Assembly (NCBI GenBank): GCA_034432375.1
Contig: DAOUCA010000164.1
Location: 1 to 64,000 of the forward strand
Origin: JAHBVH01 sp034432375
GTDB taxonomy: Bacteria; Chloroflexota; Anaerolineae; Caldilineales; Caldilineaceae
DNA length: 64,000 nt
Direction: 5' to 3'
Shown: one piece after another, positions 1 through 9,170 of the stretch
Position numbering within the stretch: the first letter of the stretch is position 1
Layout: each line of letters opens with the position of its first letter
The notes under the pieces: generated by a model
What the model saw: only the letters and a program-made list of their open reading frames with translations
Databases searched by the model: none
Told to the model about the DNA's origin: nothing
Translations under genes and position numbers: made by a program

Positions 1-168
1 CCCTCCACCCCTTCCCTTCCCAGTCCCTCCATCCCCTCCCTTCCCAATCCCTCCATCCCTTCCCTTCCCAATCCCTCCATCCCCTCCCTTCCCAATCCCT
101 CCATCCCTTCCCTTCCCAATCCCTCCATCCCTTCCCTTCTGAATCCCTCCATCCCTTCCCTTCTGAAT
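1..168. repeat. 24-bp tandem repeat, seven copies
   Basis: Seven consecutive 24-bp units of the form CCCTCCATCCC(T/C)TCCC followed by TTCCCAAT or TTCTGAAT. The array begins at the window edge, so its real length is unknown. One strand is almost pure pyrimidine. Units differ by one to three bases. It lies upstream of the MazF-like gene and contains no plausible gene. Confidence 0.9.
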
Positions 169-182
169 CCCCTGTTCCTACC

Positions 183-211
183 TTGCCCTTTCCCCCACGC
201 GCCACTACAAT
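183..211 (+). promoter_or_regulatory. Candidate sigma-70-type promoter for the MazF-like gene
   Basis: TTGCCC (183-188) and TACAAT (206-211) are separated by exactly 17 bases. The predicted transcript starts near 218, giving a leader of roughly 50 nt before the ATG at 266. Inferred from consensus match only. Confidence 0.45.
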
Positions 212-265
212 AAGGCAACTGTTCCGACTCACCCTCATACATCTTACGGTGGAGAACAACGCCGC

Positions 266-637
266 ATGAGCGACCGCCCCCCAACCATCAACCAAGGCGA
301 CATCTACTGGATTCAAACCGAAGAATCCGATGAATCAGAACTCGGTACCTACCCCCATCCCTACGTTGTCGTACAGGAGGATCTCTTTAATCGCAGCCGC
401 ATCCACACCGTGGTCGTCTGTTCCTTGACCACCAACCGTCGCCATGCCAATGAACCGGGCAATCTCTTGCTCGACGTCGGCGAAGCAAATTTACCCAAGC
501 AAAGTATTGTGGTCGTCTCAAAAATATCGAGCGTAGAGAAAGCGCGGTTGGGGGCATATATCGGCACCCTCAGTCCATCGCGTGTGCAGCAGATCCTGGC
601 TGGCATTCGCTTTTTGCAATCGGCCTTCTTTAAGTAA
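266..637 (+). CDS. Type II toxin, PemK/MazF-family endoribonuclease
   Basis: The 123-residue protein matches the length and pattern of PemK/MazF toxins, which cut mRNA at short sequence motifs and are held in check by a partner antitoxin. It opens with the GDIYWI strand typical of the family, followed by the PHPYVVVQED segment, the VVVCSLTTN strand carrying the conserved Thr, and the PGNLLLDVGEANLPKQS loop. A GGTGGAG ribosome site lies about 12 nt upstream of the ATG. No antitoxin gene is visible between the tandem repeat and this start or directly downstream, so it is an orphan toxin or has its partner outside the window. A divergent role, such as a non-toxic homologue, cannot be excluded. 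Confidence 0.85.
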   Translation: MSDRPPTINQGDIYWIQTEESDESELGTYPHPYVVVQEDLFNRSRIHTVVVCSLTTNRRHANEPGNLLLDVGEANLPKQSIVVVSKISSVEKARLGAYIGTLSPSRVQQILAGIRFLQSAFFK

Positions 638-701
638 AGAACTGAAAGTTTTCGGAAAACGGAGGCTGAGCGGGTGCCAAAGACTTTCTCACTTTTACTT
701 A
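631..701. terminator. Imperfect hairpin spanning two convergent stop codons
   Basis: The segments 631-649 (taagtaaagaactgaaagt) and 683-701 form an imperfect inverted repeat that covers the stop codons of both the MazF-like gene (plus) and the nucleotidyltransferase gene (minus). A smaller stem, GTTTTC/GAAAAC, sits inside. The position between convergent genes suggests a bidirectional terminator. Confidence 0.5.
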
Positions 702-1583
702 CAGCTCGGCCTTAAACGCCGCCCAGTTCGCCATCACCACCTCGGCCAGCGCGGCCGGATATGGCACACCATACCGCTCCGTCAATACCTTGCCCACCCG
801 TTCAAACTCATGGTGTAATTGACTCTGTACGGCCCAAATTTCTTGTCGATTGCGCGCCGGTGGCCCCATCAAAAGGCCAAGCTCATCACCCAGGGCATCA
901 CCAAGTACCGCCGCCGCAGCCTTTAGCCCGTGAATGGAGGGACGTGTTAGGTCGCCGCAATCGGTGCCGGTCTGTTCGATAAAGAGCAGGCGAATAAGCA
1001 TCTGCCGGAAGAGCTGAAACCCTGTGTACGTCGTCAAGTCCTGCCTGCGGTAGAGCACTTTGCGCCCCTTATCGGCATTGATCCAAAAGCCGACTAACTG
1101 CGGTCGCAGCGTGGCCGAATCAAATGCTGTTGGCGCAAAGATCGCATTCGCCTCTTCTGCCGAATCTGGCATGGCAGCCAACAATTCGTTTCGGTACCCA
1201 TCATCACGACAGGCTAAGATCAAGCGATGCGCAGTAGGCAACTTGCGATTGCGCGGATGAATGTGCAGATCGTAAATTACGCCAGACGCCAGATAGACAT
1301 GATAGACAAAAAAGTCGGCAGCAAAGTTTGAAAAATCGTGCGCGGCATAGAGATCACCAAAGAGCCCCGCCACATCTACCCCCCGCCACGCATCGTGTGC
1401 ATCTGCGGTAACACCAACATAGAGATCAATATCGCTGTAAAGGTCGGCGTTGCCGCGGCCCAAACTTCCTTCAAGCCAAAGTGCTTCTACATCGGGCCGT
1501 TGCCATAGGGTTGGCGCAAGTTGATGCAGAAACGCAACTTGCGGCAGGTCCGGCAAGGGCGCAAGCGTTAGCATAGTACTCAT
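699..1583 (-). CDS. Nucleotidyltransferase-domain protein (aminoglycoside adenylyltransferase-like)
   Basis: This 294-aa protein carries the polymerase-beta-type nucleotidyltransferase signature GSLGRGNADLYSDIDLYV near residues 39-56. The Gly-Ser pair and the metal-binding Asp51 and Asp53 are intact. Proteins of this group transfer a nucleotide from NTP to a small molecule such as an aminoglycoside; the actual substrate here is unknown. The ATG at 1583 is chosen because GGAGGA lies six bases upstream, whereas a further-upstream ATG at 1646 would add a Cys-rich stretch without a ribosome site. It is monocistronic and convergent with the MazF-like gene. Confidence 0.7.
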   Translation of the reverse strand: MSTMLTLAPLPDLPQVAFLHQLAPTLWQRPDVEALWLEGSLGRGNADLYSDIDLYVGVTADAHDAWRGVDVAGLFGDLYAAHDFSNFAADFFVYHVYLASGVIYDLHIHPRNRKLPTAHRLILACRDDGYRNELLAAMPDSAEEANAIFAPTAFDSATLRPQLVGFWINADKGRKVLYRRQDLTTYTGFQLFRQMLIRLLFIEQTGTDCGDLTRPSIHGLKAAAAVLGDALGDELGLLMGPPARNRQEIWAVQSQLHHEFERVGKVLTERYGVPYPAALAEVVMANWAAFKAEL

Positions 1584-1817
1584 GATTCCTCCAAAGTGTA
1601 GAATAGCGCATATAGAAACATAGGCAGAAACAGGGTGAAGGCACAATTGTAATTTATTTCACAAGTACCGACAAATTGGAAAATTCTCTTCGTCTTTACA
1701 TGGACAATAACGGCCCAAGTAAGCGCACGGCTCAGTTAGAATTGTTGACCACTGCGTTGCCCCCAGCCGACCCCCATCCGACCCCGATACACCAGCGTTG
1801 AGACGCAACGCGCCTTC

Positions 1818-1959
1818 TATACTCAAGTCAATGTGAAAACCAGAGTTCCAAATCTTCTCGGAAGGGGTCAAAAATAGCCTTGCCAACGCGTCAATTTTTG
1901 ACCCCTTCTGGGAAGATGGCTTGACGAAAACTCCGCTTGTCAATCTGAACTGAGTATAG
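1818..1959. repeat. 142-bp imperfect palindrome, MITE-like
   Basis: The ends are CTATACTCA and TGAGTATAG. The inner arms at 1851-1874 and 1893-1916 pair over 24 bases with two mismatches (core GGGGTCAAAAAT / ATTTTTGACCCC). The element fills most of the 480-bp gap between the nucleotidyltransferase start and the GNAT gene, and holds no convincing gene. The fold-back shape with terminal inverted repeats is what a miniature transposable element looks like, but no transposase or target duplication was identified. Confidence 0.6.
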
Positions 1960-2066
1960 TACACTGAACAGAGCAATCCGCAGTGCCACCGGCCAGAGAA
2001 ACCGTCCTTATAACAACAGCAATCACTAACTACGACCATTGCTCTACTTTAGCCGAACCGATCACC

Positions 2067-2600
2067 ATGAGCACTTACACCATCCGTCCTGCCCACGCGA
2101 CTGACCTACCCGACCTGCCGGCGATCGAAGTCGCCGCGGCGCAGCTCTTCCGTGACACGCCTCACACATTTATTGCCGACAGCAGCGGTATGTCCCTCGC
2201 AAGCTTTGAAGAGCACTTTGCCCGCAACCGGATTTGGGTTGCCGTGCACCGCGATGAGGCCGGAAACGATCAGGTGGTTGGCTTTGCCGTTGCGCGCAAG
2301 CTTGACGGCGAGGTTTATCTACACGAAATCGATCTCCATCCTGATCATGGCCGGCGTGGGTTAGGACGGCGCTTGATTGACGCCGTAATCACCTGGACAC
2401 GTCAAGAGAGTCTACCTGCCGTGACTCTCTCGACCTTTCGCAATATTCCGTGGAACGAACCCTACTACACCAGTTTGGGCTTTCAGCCTCTAGATGACGC
2501 CGATTTAGGGCCTGGGCTGCGTGAAGTGCGCGCCCACGAAGCGGCAGATGGGCTCGATAGTTCGCAACGACTCTGTATGCGGTTATCTCTTGCAAAGTGA
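2067..2600 (+). CDS. GNAT-family N-acetyltransferase
   Basis: The 177-aa protein is a single-domain GNAT acetyltransferase. The start MSTYTIRPAHATDLPDL is a typical GNAT beta1-alpha1 opening. Motif A, the acetyl-CoA pyrophosphate loop, is visible as LHPDHGRRGLGRRLI (the R-R-G-L-G-R core), and a motif B-like segment follows (PYYTSLGFQPL). It should acetylate an amine on a small molecule or protein, but the substrate cannot be told. The ATG at 2067 starts the conserved domain; a longer version from 1983 would add 28 unrelated residues. No clear ribosome site precedes 2067, so the start is somewhat uncertain. It appears to be a single-gene unit. Confidence 0.8.
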   Translation: MSTYTIRPAHATDLPDLPAIEVAAAQLFRDTPHTFIADSSGMSLASFEEHFARNRIWVAVHRDEAGNDQVVGFAVARKLDGEVYLHEIDLHPDHGRRGLGRRLIDAVITWTRQESLPAVTLSTFRNIPWNEPYYTSLGFQPLDDADLGPGLREVRAHEAADGLDSSQRLCMRLSLAK

Positions 2601-2979
2601 TAAATACGAGTTCGCCATCGCCACCCTCTTCTGTAAGCCAGGCTTCAAGTAAATCCTGTATCCTCTCTCTACCCTCTAATCCTATCGTTTCACATGATTT
2701 GCGCCCCCAAAGGGAGTAGCCTTGCGTGGTGCAGACTTCCACTGGTATTTCTAAAATTTGATATGATCTATCTAGCTCAGTTGTGCGTCAAGGTTAGCAG
2801 GGCTGGTGTGTAGGTTGATCGTGGGCCTCATCCAGTCTCAAATACCACAGTCTGTCAACCTGCCTCGCTCTATCTACGCCAAACGCCACCTAAACAAATG
2901 AGAACGCTTGGGGGCAGTGTGCGTAGCAGGAAAGTTTGTTTGACTGGTAACTTTGTTTGTTGATAAGGAGAAGCGATTC
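2601..2979. other. Intergenic region, no gene seen
   Basis: A 379-bp gap between the GNAT gene and the beta-helix protein. Open frames here are short and lack ribosome sites. Only the AAGGAG ribosome site at 2965-2970 for the next gene is clear. Confidence 0.5.
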
Positions 2980-5900
2980 ATGTATATAACCGATACGCAA
3001 CAACCGAACCGTGCAGCGCCGGTTGCGCACGGTCCACGTTGTTATCGATTTTTTGTGCCTTTGGCCATGCTCATGCTCGTTGGGCTACTTTTGGCCCCAG
3101 GGGTGGCCAAGGCACAAGGCACAATTGACGTTACGACCTCCACCGATGCCATTGTCGTCGATGCAGCCTGCTCTCTACGTGAGGCGATTGAAAGCGCAAA
3201 CACGGATTCCGATATTGATAGCTGTACCCGCACGGGAACGGCCCCTTATACGATCAATGTGCCAGCCAACACCTACCTACTGGCGCTGCCTGGTGCTGGC
3301 GAGGACAACAATGCCACCGGTGATCTCGATATCCGTACATCGCTGGTCATTAGTGGGGCCGGCGTGGATAACACATTTATTCAAGGCGGCGCGACAACGC
3401 TGCTTGCCCTTGATCGCGTGCTACAAATTACAGGCACCGTTGACGTGACGATTACCGGGGTCACCGTGCGCTACGGCAATGCAACGGGGATTGATGAAAG
3501 TGGTGGCGGGATTGCCGTCACCGGTGGGGCAACCGTACAGATCCATGACAGCGCCCTCACCGACAACAGCAGCCAAGGCGATCAGCCAGGCGAAGGGGGC
3601 GGGGCCCTCTTCAACGATGTTGGCAGTGCGCTCACCCTGTCTAACACTTTTGTACTGACCAATACAGCGATCAATGGCCTGGGCAACGGCGGTGGCATTC
3701 TTAACGCCGGTAACTTGACCGTTATGGGGGGCGAGATTGCCAACAATCAGGCAGCCCGCGCCGGTGGCGGAGTAGAAAACAACAATGGCTCCACCATGTT
3801 TGTGGATACAATGCTAAATAACAATCTCGCCGGCGTCAACGGTGGCGGACTGCATATCTCCGCAGCCGGCGTCGTGACGATGACAGGTGGTAGTGCCACA
3901 GGTAATCTTGCACAGATGGAAGGGGGTGCGCTTTGGAACTCAGCCCGTGGTGCCCTCACCGTCCAAAATGCCAGGCTGACCGAAAACAACGCCAATGGCA
4001 ATGGTGCCGATCAAGGGGGTGGTGCCATTCACAACGATGGTGGGATGTTGGTGATCAGTGACACCATGATCCTCACCAACACGGCCCTGGGTACCTCCGG
4101 CAGTGGTGGTGGGATTCTGGCGGTGCCCGGCAGCGCAGTAACGGTTAGCGGTGGTGAGATCAGCGGCAATCGTGCGAGCCGTGCCGGTGGTGGGATTGAG
4201 ATTCGCGCCACGATGACCGATGTCGTCACGGCGACGGTGACCAGCGTTCTGCTTACCAATAACGACACGGGGAGCAATCCCGGCAATGGGGGTGCACTCC
4301 ATATTACAGGCCCTGGCAATGTTACCGTCAGCAGCAGCACTGTTACAAGTAACACCGCGGCGGCGGAGGGCGGTGGCCTCTGGAACTCGGCGGCGGGCAC
4401 ACTGACCGTGGCAAGCAGCACCATTCAGGGCAACAGCGCCAGTGGCAATGCGGCCGACCAGGGTGGTGGTGGCCTCTATACCGATGGCGGCAAGCTAATC
4501 GTGACCAACAGCACCGTCAACAACAACCGAGCAACCGGTACAGCCGGTAGCGGTGGTGGGATTCTCGTCAACCCCGGTGGCACCTTGGCATTTGACGGTG
4601 GCACCATCTCTGGCAACAATGCCAATCGCGCCGGCGGTGGCATCGAACTCAACGCCACGGTCACCGATACCGCCGCCATTACGGTCTCCAATGTCAGTCT
4701 CGTCAATAACAGCACGGGCAGCATGCCTGGCAACGGGGGTGGCTTACATATCACCGGTCCCGGCACTGCAAACTTTTTGGGCGGCACCGTCTCCAATAAC
4801 ATGGCCGTTGCCGAAGGGGGTGGCCTCTGGAACTCGGTCGTTGGTACGCTGACCGTTAGCGACACACTGATTACCTTTAACATGGCCAGTGGTGTGGCGG
4901 CTGACCAGGGCGGCGGTGGCATTTATAGTGATGGGGGCGCACTGATGGTCACCAATGCCGAGATAACCAATAATCAAGCCGATGGCACAGCCGGTAGTGG
5001 TGGCGGGATCCTGGTCAAGGGGGGTAATGCGACCATCAGCGGTGGGATGATCAATGGCAATATGGCGATGCGTGCCGGTGGTGGCATTGAAGTCAACGCG
5101 GGCACAGTAACCGCTACGATCACAACGACGCTCGCCATCAATAGTGTCACCTTGGCGAGCAACAGCACCGGTAGCAGCCCTGGCAATGGGGGTGCCCTCC
5201 ATATTACGGGTCCCGGCAGCGTTGCCATTACCAATAGCGTGGTTGCCACTAATACGGCGGCGGCCGAAGGGGGCGGCCTTTGGAATTCAGCGGCGGGGAG
5301 ACTCAGCGTAACGGGTACGCGCCTGGAGAGCAATGTTGCCAATGGCAATGACGCCGACCAGGGCGGTGGTGCACTCTATAATGATGGAGGCAGCCTCACC
5401 GTGACCAATGCGACTATTCTCAACAATCGGGCCGATGGGACTTCCGGCAGCGGTGGCGGCATCCTCAACAATGGTGGCACCCTGCAACTCAGCGGCAGCA
5501 CCTTGACGGGCAATACAGCCATGCGCGCTGGCGGCGCGGTGGAAGATAATGCTGGTGACGGTGTTGCGATTACTGGCGCAACATTCAGCAGTAATAGCAC
5601 AGGGGCCAATCCCGGGAACGGTGGTGCCCTACACATCACCGGTGCCGGCACTGTTACCGTGACAATGAGCAGCATCATGAGCAATACCGCCAGTGCCGAA
5701 GGGGGTGGCCTTTGGAATTCCGCCGCGGGCACACTCATCGTCGATAAAAGTACGTTGAGCCAAAATATGGCCAGCGGCAGTGCGGCAGACCAAGGGGGTG
5801 GTGCGCTTTACAACGATGGGGGTACGCTACACGTCAGCAACAGCACCATTAGCGCCAACAGTGCCGTAGCAGCTGGTGGTGGTCTCCATAATAACAATGG

Positions 5901-6357
5901 GAGAGCAACCGTGGTGAATGCCACCTTCTATGACAATGGGGCGGATAACGGTGCTGGTGGTATTAGCAACAGTGGCGCAAGTCTGGGCATTACCAACACC
6001 ATTGTCGCCCACATGGCGGCAAGCGGGGCTGACTGTAGCGGTGTGACCGCCGGGCTATTCAACCTCGATAGTGATGGTAGCTGCCAAGCGGATATCACAG
6101 GCGATCCAATGCTCGATACGCTAAAGGATAACGGGGGCGGGACATTGACCCATGCCTTGTTACTGGAGAGCCCAGCAATTGACGCCGGTGATGATGCCAC
6201 CTGTGCCGCAGCTCCGATTAACAATGTAGATCAGCGGAGCATGAGTCGCCCCGTCGGTGCGCACTGTGATCTTGGTGCCTATGAAGGCAGCACGACCAAT
6301 ATGTTAATGATCATTAAGTACTTCCCGCTGGTTTACTTCAATGCGGGGCCTCAGTAG
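2980..6357 (+). CDS. Secreted beta-helix repeat protein with CSLREA and choice-of-anchor Q domains
   Basis: The 1125-aa protein has a long N-terminal signal peptide (hydrophobic run FFVPLAMLMLVGLLLAPGVAKAQ) and then the CSLREAIESAN motif that defines the CSLREA N-terminal domain. The body is made of short Gly/Asn/Thr-rich turns such as GGGLWNSAAGTLTV, expected to form a right-handed parallel beta-helix as in polymorphic outer-membrane proteins. The C-terminus (PAIDAGDDATC...LGAYEGS) fits a choice-of-anchor Q domain. The likely role is a surface or secreted protein, perhaps adhesion or glycan binding. The ATG at 2980 has AAGGAG nine bases upstream; an in-frame ATG at 2953 lacks one. Five near-identical modules lie in the middle (see separate entry). 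Confidence 0.8.
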   Translation: MYITDTQQPNRAAPVAHGPRCYRFFVPLAMLMLVGLLLAPGVAKAQGTIDVTTSTDAIVVDAACSLREAIESANTDSDIDSCTRTGTAPYTINVPANTYLLALPGAGEDNNATGDLDIRTSLVISGAGVDNTFIQGGATTLLALDRVLQITGTVDVTITGVTVRYGNATGIDESGGGIAVTGGATVQIHDSALTDNSSQGDQPGEGGGALFNDVGSALTLSNTFVLTNTAINGLGNGGGILNAGNLTVMGGEIANNQAARAGGGVENNNGSTMFVDTMLNNNLAGVNGGGLHISAAGVVTMTGGSATGNLAQMEGGALWNSARGALTVQNARLTENNANGNGADQGGGAIHNDGGMLVISDTMILTNTALGTSGSGGGILAVPGSAVTVSGGEISGNRASRAGGGIEIRATMTDVVTATVTSVLLTNNDTGSNPGNGGALHITGPGNVTVSSSTVTSNTAAAEGGGLWNSAAGTLTVASSTIQGNSASGNAADQGGGGLYTDGGKLIVTNSTVNNNRATGTAGSGGGILVNPGGTLAFDGGTISGNNANRAGGGIELNATVTDTAAITVSNVSLVNNSTGSMPGNGGGLHITGPGTANFLGGTVSNNMAVAEGGGLWNSVVGTLTVSDTLITFNMASGVAADQGGGGIYSDGGALMVTNAEITNNQADGTAGSGGGILVKGGNATISGGMINGNMAMRAGGGIEVNAGTVTATITTTLAINSVTLASNSTGSSPGNGGALHITGPGSVAITNSVVATNTAAAEGGGLWNSAAGRLSVTGTRLESNVANGNDADQGGGALYNDGGSLTVTNATILNNRADGTSGSGGGILNNGGTLQLSGSTLTGNTAMRAGGAVEDNAGDGVAITGATFSSNSTGANPGNGGALHITGAGTVTVTMSSIMSNTASAEGGGLWNSAAGTLIVDKSTLSQNMASGSAADQGGGALYNDGGTLHVSNSTISANSAVAAGGGLHNNNGRATVVNATFYDNGADNGAGGISNSGASLGITNTIVAHMAASGADCSGVTAGLFNLDSDGSCQADITGDPMLDTLKDNGGGTLTHALLLESPAIDAGDDATCAAAPINNVDQRSMSRPVGAHCDLGAYEGSTTNMLMIIKYFPLVYFNAGPQ
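3832..5980 (+). repeat. Five tandem approx. 450-bp coding modules inside the beta-helix gene
   Basis: The marker Gly-Asn-Gly-Gly-(Ala/Gly)-Leu-His-Ile recurs at about 3832, 4282, 4729, 5182 and 5614, giving spacings of 450, 447, 453 and 432 bp, all divisible by three. Each module also contains GGGLWNSAAG and a DQGGG(A/G)LY segment. DNA identity looks high enough for recombination to change copy number in frame. Confidence 0.85.
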
Positions 6358-6362
6358 TTTAT

Positions 6363-6493
6363 AACTCATGTTACTCATCTTCCCATAAAGGCGCCACGCT
6401 ACTCGAGTACGCCGCATCCCCAGATGCGGGTCAATCCGCATCTGGGGATGCGGCGTACTCGAGACCGGCATCTTTACTGCGTAACATGAGTTT
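6363..6493. repeat. Palindromic intergenic element, copy 1
   Basis: The outer ends are AACTCATGTTAC (6363-6374) and GTAACATGAGTTT (6481-6493). At the centre, 6402-6429 and 6436-6463 are perfect 28-bp inverted arms around a 6-bp loop, containing CGCATCCCCAGATGCGG. A second copy with the same ends and the same core lies at 50247-50389. It begins five bases after the beta-helix gene stop and may also act as a terminator. Confidence 0.85.
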
Positions 6494-6973
6494 ATAAGTT
6501 AACGTAGCGTTTTGTAGAGACGCGTAAGTTAGCGTCTTATGGGGTAGCAAAGTAAGCCCTGTAATGGCTAGTTCCACGCCGAGCGTAGAATGATGGACTC
6601 GACGCTGGAGCGTCAATAGTCGTGCCGATGCTAAAGCGTCGGCACGACTATTCCTTACCTTGGATTCCTCGGGTGCCCCCTGCGCGCAGGCTTACTTTTA
6701 CCCACATCTTTGTGGGCCGGTGGTAGGGTCGCGTTCCGGGGACGGCACAGATGCGCTCTGGTAACGCATCAACTCGTGTGCCGTCCCCGGAACGCCACTC
6801 TCGCCGCACACTTGTGGGTAATGGTAAGGCGCGCAGGAATGACAGATTCCAGTGATTCGTAAGGATTTTCGTAAGACAGGCCAACAGTATCATGTTATGC
6901 CCAAATGTGGTACGCACCCCAAAGCCACTGGGTAGTTGTCTCCCGATCGGCTTTGCGGTTATCATATTCCCCT
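6494..6973. other. Intergenic region with two strong hairpins
   Basis: There is no gene. Hairpin one pairs 6615-6632 with 6635-6652 (aatagtcgtgccgatgct, one mismatch). Hairpin two pairs 6731-6749 with 6777-6795 (gcgttccggggacggcaca, perfect) and has a small GATGCG/CGCATC stem inside. The stretch 6667-6690 (CCTCGGGTGCCC...GCGCGCAGG) recurs in nearly the same form at 27562-27587. Confidence 0.6.
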
Positions 6974-8920
6974 ATGGCAACATCTACCTTTACTCATCCC
7001 CATTTTCAACATTTAGCGGACCTCTTGGCGCTGGAATCAGCCGCCGAACAGGAGCAGTTGCAAAAGCGTGCCCAACAAGGCATTGCCCGTGATGCCGAAC
7101 AAGCGGGCAATGCCTTGCTCCAATTGACCATTCGTGATATCGAAGGTGGGTTGGGTGGCCGCATACTGGTGACATTGGGCAAGCGCAATCAGCAAGCGCC
7201 TTTGCCGTGGAGCCGTTTGCGCCCCGGCTCGCCGATTCAATTAACCGAGGAAATCTCTGCGACCGAGAAGCAGCGCGACGCAGCCAGTTGGCGTGGGATC
7301 ATCAGCCAACTGCGGCGCGAGAGTGTCGAAGTCGCGCTAACCGAATGGCCAGAGAGCCAAAACGACCGCCAAAGCTATCGACTAGAGCTGACCGGCGATG
7401 AAATTGCTCGTCGACGCGAACGTAACGCGTTGATCACCGCTGATCAAGCCAAAGGGGATCGGCTGGCGGACTTGCGCAACGTTTTGCTAGGTGAAAAAGC
7501 GGCTCACTTTGACGATGTGGCACCCCTTCAACCCTTTGATTATTCTCTGAATCCACCGCAGCTCACCGCAGTGGCCCACGCGCTAGCGGCTGCCGATGTG
7601 GCCATCATTCATGGACCACCGGGCACCGGCAAAACGACCACGGTCGTCGAATTGATTCGCCAAGCCGTTGCGCGTGGGGAACGGGTGCTCGCCTGCGCAC
7701 CCAGCAATCTCGCGGTTGACAATCTACTCGAACGGCTGGTGGCTGCGCCCGAATTTCGTGCAACAGCCGTCATTCGGATTGGCCACCCCGCCCGCGTGCT
7801 CCCCCAACTGCGCGAACATACCCTTGAATTGCTGGCTGAAAACCACGCCGATATGAAGCTCGTGCGCAAGTTGACCAAAGAGGCCCATGCGCTGCGCGCC
7901 GACGCCGCCAAATTTACGCGCGCCAAACCATTGCCAGGGGAACGCCGCGAAAAACGCCAAGAAGCCAAAGCCCTCCTGGCCGATGCCCGCCGCGTCGAGG
8001 AGCAGTTGGTGGCGCGGCTGCTCAACGGTGCCCATGTCATCTGTAGCACATTGACGGGTCTAAACGAAGAGTTCCTGCGGGAACAACACTTTGACCTCTG
8101 CGTCATTGATGAAGCCGGCCAGAGTACAGAGCCGGGTTGCTGGATTCCCTTGCGCTACTGCCAGCGCCTCCTCTTGGCTGGCGACCATCTACAACTGCCG
8201 CCGACGATCCTCTCCGCCAAGGCAGCGGCACTGGGATTGGGAATCAGCCTCATGGAGCGGATGATGCAGTGGGGCGAGCGGTTGGCACGGCAACTGACGG
8301 TACAGTATCGAATGCATCAACAGATTATGGATTTTTCATCGCGCCACTTTTACGGCAATTCTCTAGTAGCTGATAAGACGGTGGCTACGCATCTGCTCAG
8401 CGATCTGCCAACGATCCTGCCAACCACACTGACCACACGCGCAATCCAGTTGATCGATACAGCCGGGGCCGATTATAGCGAAGTGATAGAAGAAGCGGGT
8501 GCTAGTCGCTTGAATGTTGAGGAAGCCGCGCTGGTGGGGCGCAAGGTCACCGAGTTACTGGAGGCTGGCGTGGTCGCAGCGCAGATCAGCGTTATTTCCC
8601 CCTACAGCGCGCAAGTACGCTTGCTGCGCGAACAACTGGCAACACATGTTGAGGATGGCTTGGAAATCGGCAGCATCGATGGCATGCAGGGGCGTGAACA
8701 GGAAGCAGTAATTCTTTCCCTGGTACGTTCCAACGGGCAGGGAGAGATTGGGTTTCTCGCCGACACGCGCCGCATGAATGTGGCGTTGACGCGTGCCCGG
8801 CGCAGCTTGATCATCATTGGTGATAGCGCCACCATCGGTAGCGATCCCTTTTATGCTGCCCTCCTTGACCATCTTGAAGGAATTGATGCCTACCACACTG
8901 TCTGGGAAGAAATGGGGTAA
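6974..8920 (+). CDS. Superfamily 1 DNA/RNA helicase, IGHMBP2/UPF1-like
   Basis: The 648-aa protein contains a complete SF1B helicase core. Visible motifs are a Q-motif-like LNPPQLTAV (approx. 192-200), Walker A GPPGTGKT (214-221), Walker B VIDEAGQS (approx. 377), motif III LAGDHLQLPPT, motif IV VQYRMHQQIMDF, motif V GSIDGMQGREQEAVILS and motif VI NVALTRARRSLIIIGD. The N-terminal 190 residues match the beta-barrel/stalk region of IGHMBP2-type enzymes. It likely unwinds nucleic acid 5' to 3' using ATP. The ATG at 6974 (MATSTFTHPHF) is preferred over 6905, which adds an unrelated tail. No ribosome site precedes it. TTGTCT (6936) and TATCAT (6960) with an 18-bp spacer would place transcription start almost at the ATG, so a leaderless mRNA is possible. 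Confidence 0.88.
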   Translation: MATSTFTHPHFQHLADLLALESAAEQEQLQKRAQQGIARDAEQAGNALLQLTIRDIEGGLGGRILVTLGKRNQQAPLPWSRLRPGSPIQLTEEISATEKQRDAASWRGIISQLRRESVEVALTEWPESQNDRQSYRLELTGDEIARRRERNALITADQAKGDRLADLRNVLLGEKAAHFDDVAPLQPFDYSLNPPQLTAVAHALAAADVAIIHGPPGTGKTTTVVELIRQAVARGERVLACAPSNLAVDNLLERLVAAPEFRATAVIRIGHPARVLPQLREHTLELLAENHADMKLVRKLTKEAHALRADAAKFTRAKPLPGERREKRQEAKALLADARRVEEQLVARLLNGAHVICSTLTGLNEEFLREQHFDLCVIDEAGQSTEPGCWIPLRYCQRLLLAGDHLQLPPTILSAKAAALGLGISLMERMMQWGERLARQLTVQYRMHQQIMDFSSRHFYGNSLVADKTVATHLLSDLPTILPTTLTTRAIQLIDTAGADYSEVIEEAGASRLNVEEAALVGRKVTELLEAGVVAAQISVISPYSAQVRLLREQLATHVEDGLEIGSIDGMQGREQEAVILSLVRSNGQGEIGFLADTRRMNVALTRARRSLIIIGDSATIGSDPFYAALLDHLEGIDAYHTVWEEMG

Positions 8921-8952
8921 GGGTTGGGGAGACATGATGACAAGATGATACC

Positions 8953-9094
8953 GTTGCACTGCCTTACGCAGTGGGATTGAAATCCCTTGCTAACAGTGAA
9001 AAGCCCCCGCAGGGGCTGAAAGCATTTCCCCAGTCGCTGCGGCGACTTCTCGCTGTTAGGGCAGGATTTTAATCCTGTTGTAAGGCAGTGCAAC
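8953..9094. repeat. Structured 142-bp intergenic element with 15-bp inverted ends
   Basis: The ends gttgcactgccttac (8953-8967) and its exact complement (9080-9094) enclose several nested stems: CTAACAG/CTGTTAG (8990/9053), GCCCC...GGGGC (9003-9016) and GTCGC...GCGAC (9034-9047). It lies between the convergent helicase and haem-binding genes, so it may also terminate both. The stretch acagtgaaaagccc (8993-9006) recurs at 61015-61028. Confidence 0.7.
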
Positions 9095-9170
9095 AGTGTC
9101 ACAAGATGACAGGGGTTACACTACCTCATGTCTCATCACTCGTGTCTCCTGTCTCATCTCTCCCTCCCCA

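Noticed and set aside
1..168. CRISPR-like array
   Set aside because: The units are adjacent and lack unique spacers; they form a simple tandem repeat.
1659..2039. 126-codon minus-strand frame over the fold-back element
   Set aside because: It crosses the palindrome and shows no conserved pattern.
3747..6224. Several antisense frames within the beta-helix gene
   Set aside because: They arise from the repetitive GC-rich coding strand; none has a ribosome site or domain pattern.
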